Source of the DNA: VXNE01 sp963665455
GTDB lineage: Bacteria; Pseudomonadota; Gammaproteobacteria; Pseudomonadales; Azotimanducaceae
NCBI GenBank assembly: GCA_963665455.1
Contig: OY762279.1
Location: 3,286,001-3,350,000, forward strand
Reading direction: 5' to 3'
Length of the DNA stretch: 64,000 nt
Below the pieces are notes generated by a model. The model made no database searches. It had not been told where the DNA came from and was given only the letters and a program-made list of their open reading frames with translations. The first letter of the stretch is position 1; every line of letters begins with the position of its first letter. Positions 17,414 through 25,516 of this stretch are shown here, one piece after another. A program made the translations under genes and the position numbers.

Positions 17414-19603
17414 ATGCACCCCGCGGCCCCCGCGGTCAAGGACATCGTGCTGGTGGGCGCGGGGCACAGCCACGTTCAAGTGCTGCGGCACTTCGGCATG
17501 CAGCCCGAACCCGGCCTGCGGTTGACGGTCATCACCCGCGAAGTCCACACACCCTACTCAGGGATGCTGCCGGGACACGTGGCCGGCGTGTACGAGTGGG
17601 GCGAGATGCACATCGATGTCGCCCGGCTGGCCCGCTTCGCCGACGCCCGGTTGGTGGCGTCGGAAGTGACGGCGCTAGATCTCGACGGTTCCCGAGTGTG
17701 CATGGAGGGCCGTCCGCCCTTGCGCTACGACATCCTGTCCCTGAACACTGGGGGTGTCCCCGGCCAAGGGTTGACGGAACGGCCCTATCTCACCCCCGTC
17801 AAGCCCATCGGCCGATTCCTGCCGCGTTGGGCCGAGGTGCGTGCGACGTTGGCGGCGCGACCCCGGCGTCTCGTGCTCGTGGGCGGTGGTCCCGGTAGCG
17901 TGGAGCTGGCGCTCGCCATGCGCGCATGCTTCCCCGAGACGGCGCGGTGTACGTTGGTGACGGCGGACGCCGCGCCGTTGGCGCTCCACGGCGCCGCGGT
18001 GCGCCGCAAGCTGGGCCGGCTGTTGGCGATGCGAGAGGTCGAAGTCGTCACGGACTTCCACGTCGAATCGGTGGAGGCGGATCGGATACACGCGCGCGAC
18101 GGGCGTGCGTTGGCCCACGATCATGTGTTCTGGGTCACCGGCGTGGAGGCGTTCGGCGGCTTTCGGGACAGTGGTCTTGCGACCGATGCGGACGGTTTCA
18201 TCGAGGTGGGACCGACCCTTCAGTCCACATCGCATCCGGATGTCTTCGCCGCCGGCGACGCGGCGGGCATGCGCGATGCGCCGCGGCCGAAATCCGGCGT
18301 GTTCGCGGTGCGTCAAGGCCCCACGTTGGCTGGGAACCTGCGCCGTCACGCGCTCGGCAAGCCGCTGCGGCGCTATCGTCCACAACGTCGGGCGCTCGCC
18401 CTCATCGCCACGTCCGACGGCCGCGCCGTGGCGTCCCGGGGTGGCTGGCACGCATCGGGGCGGTGGGTGTGGACGTGGAAGGACTGGATCGACCGCCGCT
18501 TCATGCGCCGCTTCCAGGAACTTCCGGAGATGGAGGTGCCCGCTCCGAAACTGGCTCCCGAGTTGGGCGCGGATGCCCCGGACGCAATGCGTTGCGGCGG
18601 CTGTGGGGCCAAGCTTGGCGCGGACATTCTGGAGCGCGTGCTGCGGCGACTACCGCAACGCGTATCCCCCGACGTGGTCCAGGGCATCGGCGACGACGCG
18701 GCCTTGGTCAAGCTCGGTTCGCCCACCCTCGCCATGAGTTGCGACGGCTTCCGCGCGATGGTGGACGATCCCTACCGCTTCGGCCGCATCGCCGCGCACC
18801 ACGCCCTGAACGATCTCTTCGCCATGAACGCGGCGCCGGCGCACGCCCTGGCCCTGGTCACCGTGCCCGTGATGGCCGACGCCATGATGGAGGAGGATCT
18901 CTACCAGGTGATGTCCGGAGCGGTGGCGGTATTCGACGCCCACGACGTGACGCTCGCCGGCGGGCATTCGGCGGAGGGCGCGGAACTCTCCGTGGGCTTT
19001 GCGGTGACCGGTGCGGCGCCGGAGCGGGTGCTCGCCAAGGGGGGCCTCCGGGCCGGGCAACATCTCGTACTCACCAAGGCCATCGGGACGGGGGCGCTCT
19101 TGGCGGGCGCCATGCAGGGCCGCGCGGCCGGGGGAGACCTAGTGACCGTGTTGGACTTGATGGATGCTTCGAGCGCCGAGGCGGCCCGTATCATCGCGGA
19201 GCACGGCGCCACCGCTTGTACGGACGTCACGGGATTCGGCCTCGCCGGCCACTTGTCGGAAATGACGCGCGCGTCCGGCGTGGCCGTCAGGCTGAGACTC
19301 ATATCGGTGCCGATGGTGGCGGCCGCGGTGGCCTTGATGGAGGCGGGCGTACAGAGCTCGCTGCAGCCGAACAACGAGCGGGCCTTGGACGACTTCGTGT
19401 TGCGTGGCTGTGCCCTCGGCGACCCGCGCCTGCGCCTGCTCGCGGACCCGCAGACCGCGGGGGGCTTGCTGGCCGGTTTGCCGGCGGCCTCGGCCGCGTC
19501 CTGCGTGGCCGCGCTGCGCGACGCGGGGTACGGGGACAGCGCGATCATCGGCGAGGTGTTGCCGGACGGTGGGTCGTTGATCGAAGGGAGGGGCGCGCCG
19601 TGA
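17414..19603 (+). CDS. selD: Bifunctional NADH-dehydrogenase-like FAD protein / selenide, water dikinase (SelD)
   Basis: A 729-residue fusion. Residues ~10-370 are an FAD/NAD(P) pyridine-nucleotide-disulfide oxidoreductase (VLVGAGHSHVQVLRHFG; second nucleotide site VLVGGGPGSVELALA; FAAGDAAG). Residues ~390-729 are SelD, which makes selenophosphate from selenide and ATP. It has the active-site loop RCGGCGAKLG, IGDDAAL, and the metal/ATP Asp in HALNDLFAMNA, then LAGGHS. The oxidoreductase half may supply reduced selenium; this is inference from the fusion. The stop overlaps the next gene's GTG (GTGA). No selA, selB, selC or selU is in the window, so whether selenium goes to selenocysteine or selenouridine is open. 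Confidence 0.93.
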   Translation: MHPAAPAVKDIVLVGAGHSHVQVLRHFGMQPEPGLRLTVITREVHTPYSGMLPGHVAGVYEWGEMHIDVARLARFADARLVASEVTALDLDGSRVCMEGRPPLRYDILSLNTGGVPGQGLTERPYLTPVKPIGRFLPRWAEVRATLAARPRRLVLVGGGPGSVELALAMRACFPETARCTLVTADAAPLALHGAAVRRKLGRLLAMREVEVVTDFHVESVEADRIHARDGRALAHDHVFWVTGVEAFGGFRDSGLATDADGFIEVGPTLQSTSHPDVFAAGDAAGMRDAPRPKSGVFAVRQGPTLAGNLRRHALGKPLRRYRPQRRALALIATSDGRAVASRGGWHASGRWVWTWKDWIDRRFMRRFQELPEMEVPAPKLAPELGADAPDAMRCGGCGAKLGADILERVLRRLPQRVSPDVVQGIGDDAALVKLGSPTLAMSCDGFRAMVDDPYRFGRIAAHHALNDLFAMNAAPAHALALVTVPVMADAMMEEDLYQVMSGAVAVFDAHDVTLAGGHSAEGAELSVGFAVTGAAPERVLAKGGLRAGQHLVLTKAIGTGALLAGAMQGRAAGGDLVTVLDLMDASSAEAARIIAEHGATACTDVTGFGLAGHLSEMTRASGVAVRLRLISVPMVAAAVALMEAGVQSSLQPNNERALDDFVLRGCALGDPRLRLLADPQTAGGLLAGLPAASAASCVAALRDAGYGDSAIIGEVLPDGGSLIEGRGAP

Positions 19604-20244
19604 CGCCGTCCGTCCGCTTCGTAACGGACCCCATGTGCTCGTGGTGCTGGGGCACCACGCCGCACTTCGAGGCCGCGATGCAGGCCCTCGATGGCCGCGT
19701 GGCGTTTGACATCGTGCTGGGCGGCATCAACGTGCACAGCACGAAACCCGTCGGTGCGTACGGGCGCGAGCGGCTGAACACGCTGTGGGACGAGGTGACG
19801 GCGGTGACCGGACAGGTCTTCTCGCACCAGCTGCCGGCGGGCACGGTCTACAACAGCCTACTCCCGTGCCTCGCCGCCGAGGCGATGCGGGACGCGCGGG
19901 ACGCCCCGCCGTTCGGCTACACGCACCGGCTGCAGCAGCACTTCTTCGCCGAGGGCGTGAACGTCAACGACCTCGACACCCTGCTCGCAACCGCGGAGGA
20001 GTTCGACGTGCCGCGTGCGCGGCTGCGACCGCTGATGGATTCGGAAGCGGTACGGCAACGCACGCGCTGGGGTTTCGAGACGGCGCGCCAATACGGCACC
20101 AACGCGCTGCCGAGCGTGCTCGTCAGCCCGGACGGAGCGGAGTTTCGGCTGTTCGCCGGCGGCTTCGTGGACGGCGATCAGTTGACGCGGGATCTCCGGA
20201 ACTGGCTGACCGGGCTGCCCAGGGAGCGCGCCGCGCCACGTTGA
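19600..20244 (+). CDS. DsbA/FrnE-like thioredoxin-fold protein
   Basis: A 214-residue DsbA-family protein with the active-site motif DPMCSWCWG (CSWC) near the N-terminus, an all-helical insertion (residues ~70-150), and the returning strand with cis-Pro region TNALPSVLVSPDG. No signal peptide is seen, so it is probably cytoplasmic, like FrnE or 2-hydroxychromene-2-carboxylate isomerase relatives. The GTG start overlaps the selD stop. That coupling suggests a role in selenium or thiol chemistry with SelD, which is inference. Confidence 0.85.
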   Translation: MTPSVRFVTDPMCSWCWGTTPHFEAAMQALDGRVAFDIVLGGINVHSTKPVGAYGRERLNTLWDEVTAVTGQVFSHQLPAGTVYNSLLPCLAAEAMRDARDAPPFGYTHRLQQHFFAEGVNVNDLDTLLATAEEFDVPRARLRPLMDSEAVRQRTRWGFETARQYGTNALPSVLVSPDGAEFRLFAGGFVDGDQLTRDLRNWLTGLPRERAAPR

Positions 20245-20260
20245 CCACGAGTTGTCGGGT

Positions 20261-20289
20261 ATTAGACAATGTGATTCACATTATCCAAT
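20261..20289. promoter_or_regulatory. Inverted-repeat operator upstream of the fic gene
   Basis: The 14-bp arms ATTAGACAATGTGA and TCACATTATCCAAT are separated by one base and pair at 12 of 14 positions. A further half-site-like TTGGACAAC follows at 20293-20301, directly before the fic ATG at 20307. The layout fits a dimeric repressor binding over the promoter or start region. No regulator gene is adjacent. Confidence 0.55.
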
Positions 20290-20306
20290 AGGTTGGACAA
20301 CGTCCC

Positions 20307-21280
20307 ATGCGCCCGCCCGCGCTACCGCCGAACGAGATGGAGTTGATCGGCTCGACCGATGCCGAGCGCCTGTTGGCGCTCGTGGGCTCCGGCATTGGCA
20401 ACCAGCCGCGAAACCGCTACCTGCATTGGGACCAAATGCGCCACCGGCCATAAGGGACTACGGTGACGCGGACCTCACGGCGGAAACGGTGCTCGAATTG
20501 CAGCGGATACTGACGGACCAAACGCTGGACGCGTCCTCGGTCGGGCGTTTCCGTATTCCCTCCGACGACGTTCATGTTGTGGACGCGGAAAACAACATAC
20601 TCCACACCCCGCCCCCGGCGGATGAGTTGGAGCACCGGATGACGGTATTGGTGGCGTTCGCGAACGGTGGCGACGAGGGCGAGTTCATCCATCCGGTCGT
20701 TCGGGCGATCATTCTCCACTTCATGATCGGCTATGACCACCCGTTCGTGGACGGCAATGGCAGGACGGCTCGTGCCCTCTTCTACTGGTCCATGGCGAAG
20801 TCGAAGTACCGGTTGATGGAGTTCATTTCCATATCGGAGTTCATTAGGAAGTCCTATGTGCGCTATGGGCGGGCATACCTGTACTCGGAAACGGATGACT
20901 GTGATGTCACCTATTTTCTGCACTACAACCTCAGGATCATCGGACAGTGCATCGACCATTTGCATAGCTACTTGGAGCGCAAGGTCGCCGAGCGGCGGCG
21001 GCTTGAACGTATGTTTAGCGAAGGTCATCTGGGGCACTATCTCAATTACCGGCAGAAGGCGCTGCTCGCTCATCTGGTAAAGTGGCCGGATACCGCGTAC
21101 ACGATCGAGGGACATCGGCGGTCGCATGGGGTCAGCTACCACACGGCCAGAAAGGACTTAGACGAGCTCGGTGCGGTGGATCTGTTGGAAAAGCGTGCGC
21201 CGCGGGGCAGGAAGCTGATTTACACGATGAACCCGGACTTCGCGCGGAATCTCAAGGACATCGTAGAGTTGCTGCACTAG
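20307..21280 (+). pseudogene. Fic-domain protein, internally deleted and frameshifted
   Basis: The first 48 codons (frame starting at 20307) encode the usual N-terminus of long Fic proteins, down to NRYLHWDQMRHR, then hit TAA at 20451. The rest continues in another frame from ~20440: LTAETVLELQRILTDQ, the VDAENNILHTPPP flap region, the intact Fic motif HPFVDGNGRTAR, TETDDCDVTYF, and a C-terminal winged helix (YHTARKDLDELG). In complete relatives roughly 110-120 residues lie between these parts, including the inhibitory S/TxxxE(G/N) helix. Here they are missing. So a deletion removed the autoinhibitory segment and shifted the frame. The catalytic domain looks fresh, suggesting a recent event. 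Confidence 0.75.
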
Positions 21281-21314
21281 CGAGCAGGTTGCTTGGCGCC
21301 GAGGAGCGGGAGAC

Positions 21315-22403
21315 TCAGCCGAAGAACCGCGCCACGGCCGGCCGAAAGCGGTCCATGTCCACCAGAAAAGAATCATGGCCCTGGACGGATGGCAGGGCTT
21401 GGTAGGTCACGTCCGGCACCGAGGCCCTCAAGCCGTCCGCCAGTTCCTCCTGCTGGCTCAACGGGAACAGGAAGTCCGTCTCCACGCCGATGACCAACGC
21501 GCGCTCGGCCTGCACCCGGGCGAGTCCCGCCTCCAGGCTGCCCCCGTGGTCGCAGGCGTCGAAGAGATCCATGGCCCGGGAGAGGTAGAGGTAGCAGTTG
21601 GCGTCGAAGGCGCCGACGAACTTCGCGGCGTGGGCGGCCAAGTAGGACTCCACCTCGAAGTCGATCCCGAAGGGTTCCCCGCCGCCCACGTCGTCCGTGG
21701 CCCGTTCCCGCCCGAAGCGCGCGGCCCACTCCCTGGCGGATCGATAGGAGATCATGCCGAGCTTGCGGGCGAGTCGCATGCCCTGGGCGGGGGGCGCGTC
21801 CGGCGCGTAGCGGCCCTCCCGCCAAGCCGGGTCGGAGCGGATCATCTCCCGTTGCAGGGAACGGATCGCGATGGAGAAGGGCAGGCTGCGGCAGGCGGAG
21901 GAGATGGAGAGCAGACCGCTCGCCGCCGCCGGGTAGAGCATGGCGAAGGCGAGGGCGGTCATGCCCCCCATGGACGCGCCGACCACGGCGTGCAGGCGCT
22001 CGATGCCGAGCGCGGCGACGACGGCGTGGCCGGCGTGGGCGATGTCCTCCAGGCAGAGCACCGGGAAGTCGAGGCGGTACGGGGTGCCGGTGTCGGGATT
22101 GATGGACGCCGGCCCCGTCGAGCCGAAGCAGCTCCCGAGGGAGTTGACGCAGACGACGAAGAAGCGGTCCGTGTCGATGGGCTTGTCGGGCCCCACCATG
22201 TCCTCCCACCAGCCTGTGCTCGGATCCCCGGGGGAGGAAGCCGCGTGTGCCGAGGGCGAAAGTCCCGTGAAGAGCAACACGCCGTTGTCCCGGGCCGGGG
22301 AGAGTTCGCCCCAGGTCTCGTAGGCGATGGTCGCGGCTGGCAGCGCCCCGTGCATCATGTGGAACGCGCCGTCGAGCTTGAGGAAGCGGCGTGCGTCGGT
22401 CAT
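21315..22403 (-). CDS. metX: Homoserine O-acetyl/succinyltransferase (MetX family)
   Basis: An alpha/beta-hydrolase-fold acyltransferase (362 residues) that acylates homoserine, or serine in some members, for methionine or cysteine synthesis. The nucleophile Ser lies in VVGASMGGMTAL, the NSLGSCFGSTGPASINP loop is typical, and the C-terminal catalytic His is in VQGHDSFLVD. The start at 22403 is chosen because ATG overlaps the stop of the upstream gene (ATGA) and gives the usual MTDARRFLKLD-like N-terminus. Whether the acyl donor is acetyl- or succinyl-CoA cannot be decided by eye. No metY or metZ is adjacent; it closes a GCS2/AstE-like operon. Confidence 0.92.
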   Translation of the reverse strand: MTDARRFLKLDGAFHMMHGALPAATIAYETWGELSPARDNGVLLFTGLSPSAHAASSPGDPSTGWWEDMVGPDKPIDTDRFFVVCVNSLGSCFGSTGPASINPDTGTPYRLDFPVLCLEDIAHAGHAVVAALGIERLHAVVGASMGGMTALAFAMLYPAAASGLLSISSACRSLPFSIAIRSLQREMIRSDPAWREGRYAPDAPPAQGMRLARKLGMISYRSAREWAARFGRERATDDVGGGEPFGIDFEVESYLAAHAAKFVGAFDANCYLYLSRAMDLFDACDHGGSLEAGLARVQAERALVIGVETDFLFPLSQQEELADGLRASVPDVTYQALPSVQGHDSFLVDMDRFRPAVARFFG

Positions 22404-23377
22404 GGGTGGAATGGCGCCATGAAGTAGCACAGGCAGTCCTGCCGGGCCGCGGCGAGGTCACTCGTGTACATGGATGGGTAGACGGCTTCGCGCAGCAACA
22501 CGTCCGTCCCGCGCCGCTCGAAATAGAAGTCCGTCAGGTCCGCCCCGGACACGTCGATCGCCCGCAGTCCGACGCCCGGAGCGCCGTTCGCCCGCCGGGC
22601 GAAGAGGTTGCCGGCCTCGAAGCGTTCGAAGTTGTAGCGCTCGAGTTCGGCGCGGAGCGCGAGCGGGGCGTCCGCGGCGAAATCGGCGTCTGGTTCCTCG
22701 ATCACGACCCGAACCTCGTTGCGGTAGACGCGGAGTCCGGCGAACGACCCTTCCGGCACCTCGCGCCAGGCCGCGGCCTTCGTGAGATAGGCAGCGGCCC
22801 GCGCGGCGCTCTCGGGGTCGTCCACCACCCCGGTCTCCAAGGTCAGCGCGGGACAGAAGCGGGCGAACCGCTCGGTTTGGATGCCGTCGCGATGCTGCGC
22901 CAGCAGGGCGAGCGCGGAGAACTCCGCCGCCGCGCCCAGGCACCGTGCCCCGAGGTCCGTGAGGACGCTGTAGTGCGGGTTCGTGCCCGTGTTGTTGTGG
23001 AGGTCGATGGCGAACCGGGGCCGCGCCGCGACGGCGTGCTCGGTCACTTGGCGCGCCAGGCGCGCCTCCGGCGAGTCTCCCCCGTTCCACGCCCGGTTGA
23101 AGTCGCGCTGGTGCACCAAGGTTCGAGCGCCCACCCGCGCCGCCTCGACGTTGGCGATGTACAGCAACATCGGCGGCACGCTGCCATCGGACAGGAACGC
23201 ACGCACGGCATCCCACCCCGACACTTCGTTGCCATGCTGCAGGACCGACACGAAGACCGGTTCCGACAAGCCCCGGCTCAGGTCGAACAGCGTCGGGCCG
23301 CCGAGGGCCTCGTACAGCTTCGGCGCCGGACAGTCGAGGAGGCCGTCCGGCAGGGTGTGGCGCGTGGTCAGGCGCAC
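22400..23377 (-). CDS. M14-type zinc hydrolase, succinylglutamate desuccinylase/aspartoacylase-like
   Basis: A 325-residue member of the AstE/AspA branch of zinc carboxypeptidases. The zinc ligands are visible as HGNE (first His/Glu pair) and the His of IDLHNNTG. The catalytic Glu is in LTLETG. A C-terminal beta domain follows, as in deacylases that trim N-acyl amino acids. It is sandwiched between a glutamate-cysteine-ligase-like gene (4 bp upstream) and metX (ATGA overlap). This suggests a joint role with acylated amino acids or glutamyl peptides. The exact substrate is unknown. Confidence 0.82.
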   Translation of the reverse strand: MRLTTRHTLPDGLLDCPAPKLYEALGGPTLFDLSRGLSEPVFVSVLQHGNEVSGWDAVRAFLSDGSVPPMLLYIANVEAARVGARTLVHQRDFNRAWNGGDSPEARLARQVTEHAVAARPRFAIDLHNNTGTNPHYSVLTDLGARCLGAAAEFSALALLAQHRDGIQTERFARFCPALTLETGVVDDPESAARAAAYLTKAAAWREVPEGSFAGLRVYRNEVRVVIEEPDADFAADAPLALRAELERYNFERFEAGNLFARRANGAPGVGLRAIDVSGADLTDFYFERRGTDVLLREAVYPSMYTSDLAAARQDCLCYFMAPFHP

Positions 23378-23381
23378 GGGC

Positions 23382-24797
23382 TCATACGGTCCATTCGTGT
23401 ACCGGCTCCCCGGATTCCTGGGCGTCGAGGTAGGCGAGGGTCAGCGCCTTGAAGTCTTGCCCGTGCCGTTCCACCCAGCGGCGCTGCCAAGACGCGCCGT
23501 TGGCGTCCCGCTCCACCCGCCGAACCGCGATGCCGAGATACCGCTCCACTTCGGCGGCCGGAATGTCGAGGGTCCGCAACGCGGTCGCGGCCGCCGGCAA
23601 CAGGTCGTCCAGCAATAGCTCCCGCGCACCCTGGGTCCGTCCGTCGCGCCAAGTGAACTCCGCGTCCAGCCCGAGACGCGCGGCCTCGTAGAAATTGCGT
23701 CGGGTGACGCCGAACTCGAGTTCGGATTCGATGGGCGTCTCTTCCTCCACCAAGGCGCGCACGGCGCCCATGAACACCGCCGTGTTCGCGATGCAGTCGT
23801 CGATGGTTGGCCCGGCGGGGACGACGCGATGCTCGATGCGCAGGTGCGGCACCCCGTCGAAGTCGAAGCCGAGCAGCGGCCGGTTCCAGCGCCAGACCGT
23901 GCCGTTGTGGAACCGCACGTGGGCGAATTTGCTCGGTGGCTCGTCCTGCACGTACGGCAACAGGATGGGATGCATCTCCTGGTTCTCGCGGAACACGTCG
24001 AACAGGGAGGTGTCCGCGTAGCCGGTGCCGAAGCCCACGCGTTCGGGGTCGCGCGGCCCGAGGGAGACCGCCTGCTCGAACAGGGGCACCCGGGTTTCGG
24101 CCCACAGCGACTGGCCGAACAAGAACGGGGAGTTCGCGCTGAGCGCCACCATCGGGCCGGACACCGCCAATGCCGCGTTGTATGTGCGCACCGCGCGCTC
24201 GGGCCTGCATTGCAGGTGGATCTGGAAAGACGTGGCGGCGGCCTCCAGCATCACGTCGTCGTGGGACATGCTGAGGTGGTCCGCGCCCACGATGTCGAGC
24301 TGGAACGGGACGCCGTCGCGCCGCGCCAGCATGCGGTCGTTCAGGGCCTGGTAGCGCACCATGCGGGACATGTGATCGGAGTTCAGCAGCTCCGGGGCGA
24401 TCGTCGGCAAGATACCAACGGTGGCGAGGCGCAAGCCGAGGGCGTCCGCCGCGTCCCGGCAGGCACGCCACGTCGCGGCGAGTTCGTCGTGCAGCCGCGT
24501 GAACACCCGTCCGGTGATGGCGCAGGGACTGCCGTTCAGTTCGACGTTGTAGCTGGCGAGCTCCGGCACCACGAGGGGGTTGTCGAGTCGGTCAAGGAAG
24601 TGCTCGTTGCGCGGCGCGGGATTGCCGGCCGCGTCCACCAACCACGCCTCCAGCTCGAAGCCCGCGATGTCGCCCCGTTCGCTGAAGCCCCCGTTCGCGA
24701 AGAGCTTGCCGACCTCGTCGGTTTCGTGGTCAAGGTGCCGCCGAAAGCGCGTGAAGTCCTCGGCGTTGAAGTGGCGTTGCGCGATCTCGTCGCCCAT
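23382..24797 (-). CDS. Glutamate-cysteine ligase family protein (GCS2 type)
   Basis: A 471-residue carboxylate-amine ligase of the GCS2 family. It shows the GFELEAWLVD strand, the substrate loop VELNGSPCAITG, the HLSMSHDDVMLEAAATSFQIH-type core, NSPFLFGQSLWAETR, and the late HLRIEHRVVPAGPT strand. These match the ATP-grasp-like active site of gamma-glutamyl-cysteine ligases. Family members make gamma-glutamylcysteine or other gamma-glutamyl amides. It is the first gene of a three-gene unit with the AstE-like hydrolase and metX, so a thiol or sulfur-amino-acid pathway is the natural guess. No glutathione synthetase gene is in the window. Confidence 0.85.
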   Translation of the reverse strand: MGDEIAQRHFNAEDFTRFRRHLDHETDEVGKLFANGGFSERGDIAGFELEAWLVDAAGNPAPRNEHFLDRLDNPLVVPELASYNVELNGSPCAITGRVFTRLHDELAATWRACRDAADALGLRLATVGILPTIAPELLNSDHMSRMVRYQALNDRMLARRDGVPFQLDIVGADHLSMSHDDVMLEAAATSFQIHLQCRPERAVRTYNAALAVSGPMVALSANSPFLFGQSLWAETRVPLFEQAVSLGPRDPERVGFGTGYADTSLFDVFRENQEMHPILLPYVQDEPPSKFAHVRFHNGTVWRWNRPLLGFDFDGVPHLRIEHRVVPAGPTIDDCIANTAVFMGAVRALVEEETPIESELEFGVTRRNFYEAARLGLDAEFTWRDGRTQGARELLLDDLLPAAATALRTLDIPAAEVERYLGIAVRRVERDANGASWQRRWVERHGQDFKALTLAYLDAQESGEPVHEWTV

Positions 24798-24946
24798 GGC
24801 GAGTGCGTCGGCTGGCTAGGGAGCCGCTATCTTCCGTTACTCGGCAGTGCGGGCGCAACGCCGTGTCCGCGACGCCCGGCAGGACGCCCGGCGGGGCACG
24901 GACGCTGCTACCGTGTGCGGCCCTCCGGTTCCCGAGGCTCGGCAAC

Positions 24947-25099
24947 ATGTCCCCATCGGTGCTCCTCGTCGACAAGCAGGACCCTATCGAGATCGCCCGC
25001 CGTCATCCGAACCCGCCGCCGGAGGTGGTGGCCGAGAGGCGCCTCGCCGTCCAGCAGCGGGGCCGTGCGCAGGCGGCGGTCGGGAAATCAGCCCCATGA
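24947..25099 (+). pseudogene. Short remnant, N-terminus like an enoyl-CoA hydratase/isomerase
   Basis: A 50-codon frame whose first ten residues (SVLLVDKQDPI) look like the first strand of crotonase-family proteins; the rest (Arg/Pro-rich) does not. Its stop overlaps the ATG of the next remnant (ATGA), as in a real operon. I read it as the two ends of a deleted gene joined together. It could also be a small unrelated frame. Confidence 0.35.
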
Positions 25100-25301
25100 G
25101 GCTCGGCGCGTTGCTTGGCCCCGTCCCCGCAGACGCGCCGCCGACCCTGCTCGCGGAACAGGCGCGCACGCTGGCGGGCGAGGGGTTCGACAGTCTGTGG
25201 TCCGCCCAGGCGGTGGGGCGTGGCTTCATGAACGATGCCGTGGTCTTCCTGCTCCCGGGCGGCCCGCGGCCCGAGCCGTGCGGCGGCTCGTCAACCCCTG
25301 A
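25096..25301 (+). pseudogene. Luciferase-like (LLM) monooxygenase, deletion remnant
   Basis: The first ~46 codons (MRLGALLGPVP, then LLAEQARTLAGEGFDSLWSAQAVGRGF) match the N-terminus of F420/FMN-dependent luciferase-like monooxygenases. After position ~25232 the match stops. In another frame the DNA ends with ARAVRRLVNP and TGA at 25299-25301, which overlaps the GST ATG at 25301 (TGATG). So ~280 codons were lost and the ends joined out of frame. The neighbouring genes are also broken, so the whole small operon is decaying. Confidence 0.6.
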
Positions 25302-25407
25302 TGCCCGTCATCCAGCTATACGAACATGCGCGGACCCGGTCGGCCCGGTGCCGCTGGACGCTGGCGGAAGCGGGGCTCGAGTACGAGTCGTTGGGCAACG
25401 CTCTAGA
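25301..25407 (+). pseudogene. Glutathione S-transferase, 5' part, split by mobile elements
   Basis: Codons 1-35 of a GST: MPVIQLYEHARTRSARC is the thioredoxin-fold first strand, followed by RWTLAEAGLEYESLGNAL. The gene is cut after CTAGA (25403-25407), and the same five bases recur at 27471-27475 where the reading frame resumes. Joining 25301-25407 to 27476-27974 gives an uninterrupted frame of 201 residues, with EIIGSEELRAVQPLGKVPA across and after the joint. Confidence 0.85.
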
Positions 25408-25516
25408 CATCATGTTTTGACCTGCCCGTCCTCAACGCGCGTGGGTTACCTTGGCGGCGGAGTGCCGGGCAAGGCAGGGCCACATTGAGGAGGGCAGGAG
25501 GTTGCAAGACTACAAG

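Noticed and set aside
17414..20244. Selenocysteine codons near selD
   Set aside because: No in-frame TGA with conserved sequence beyond it was seen in the genes of this window, and I cannot find a SECIS-like stem by eye.
20252..20306. Upstream TTG start for the Fic gene
   Set aside because: It would read the palindromic operator as protein and does not restore the missing segment.
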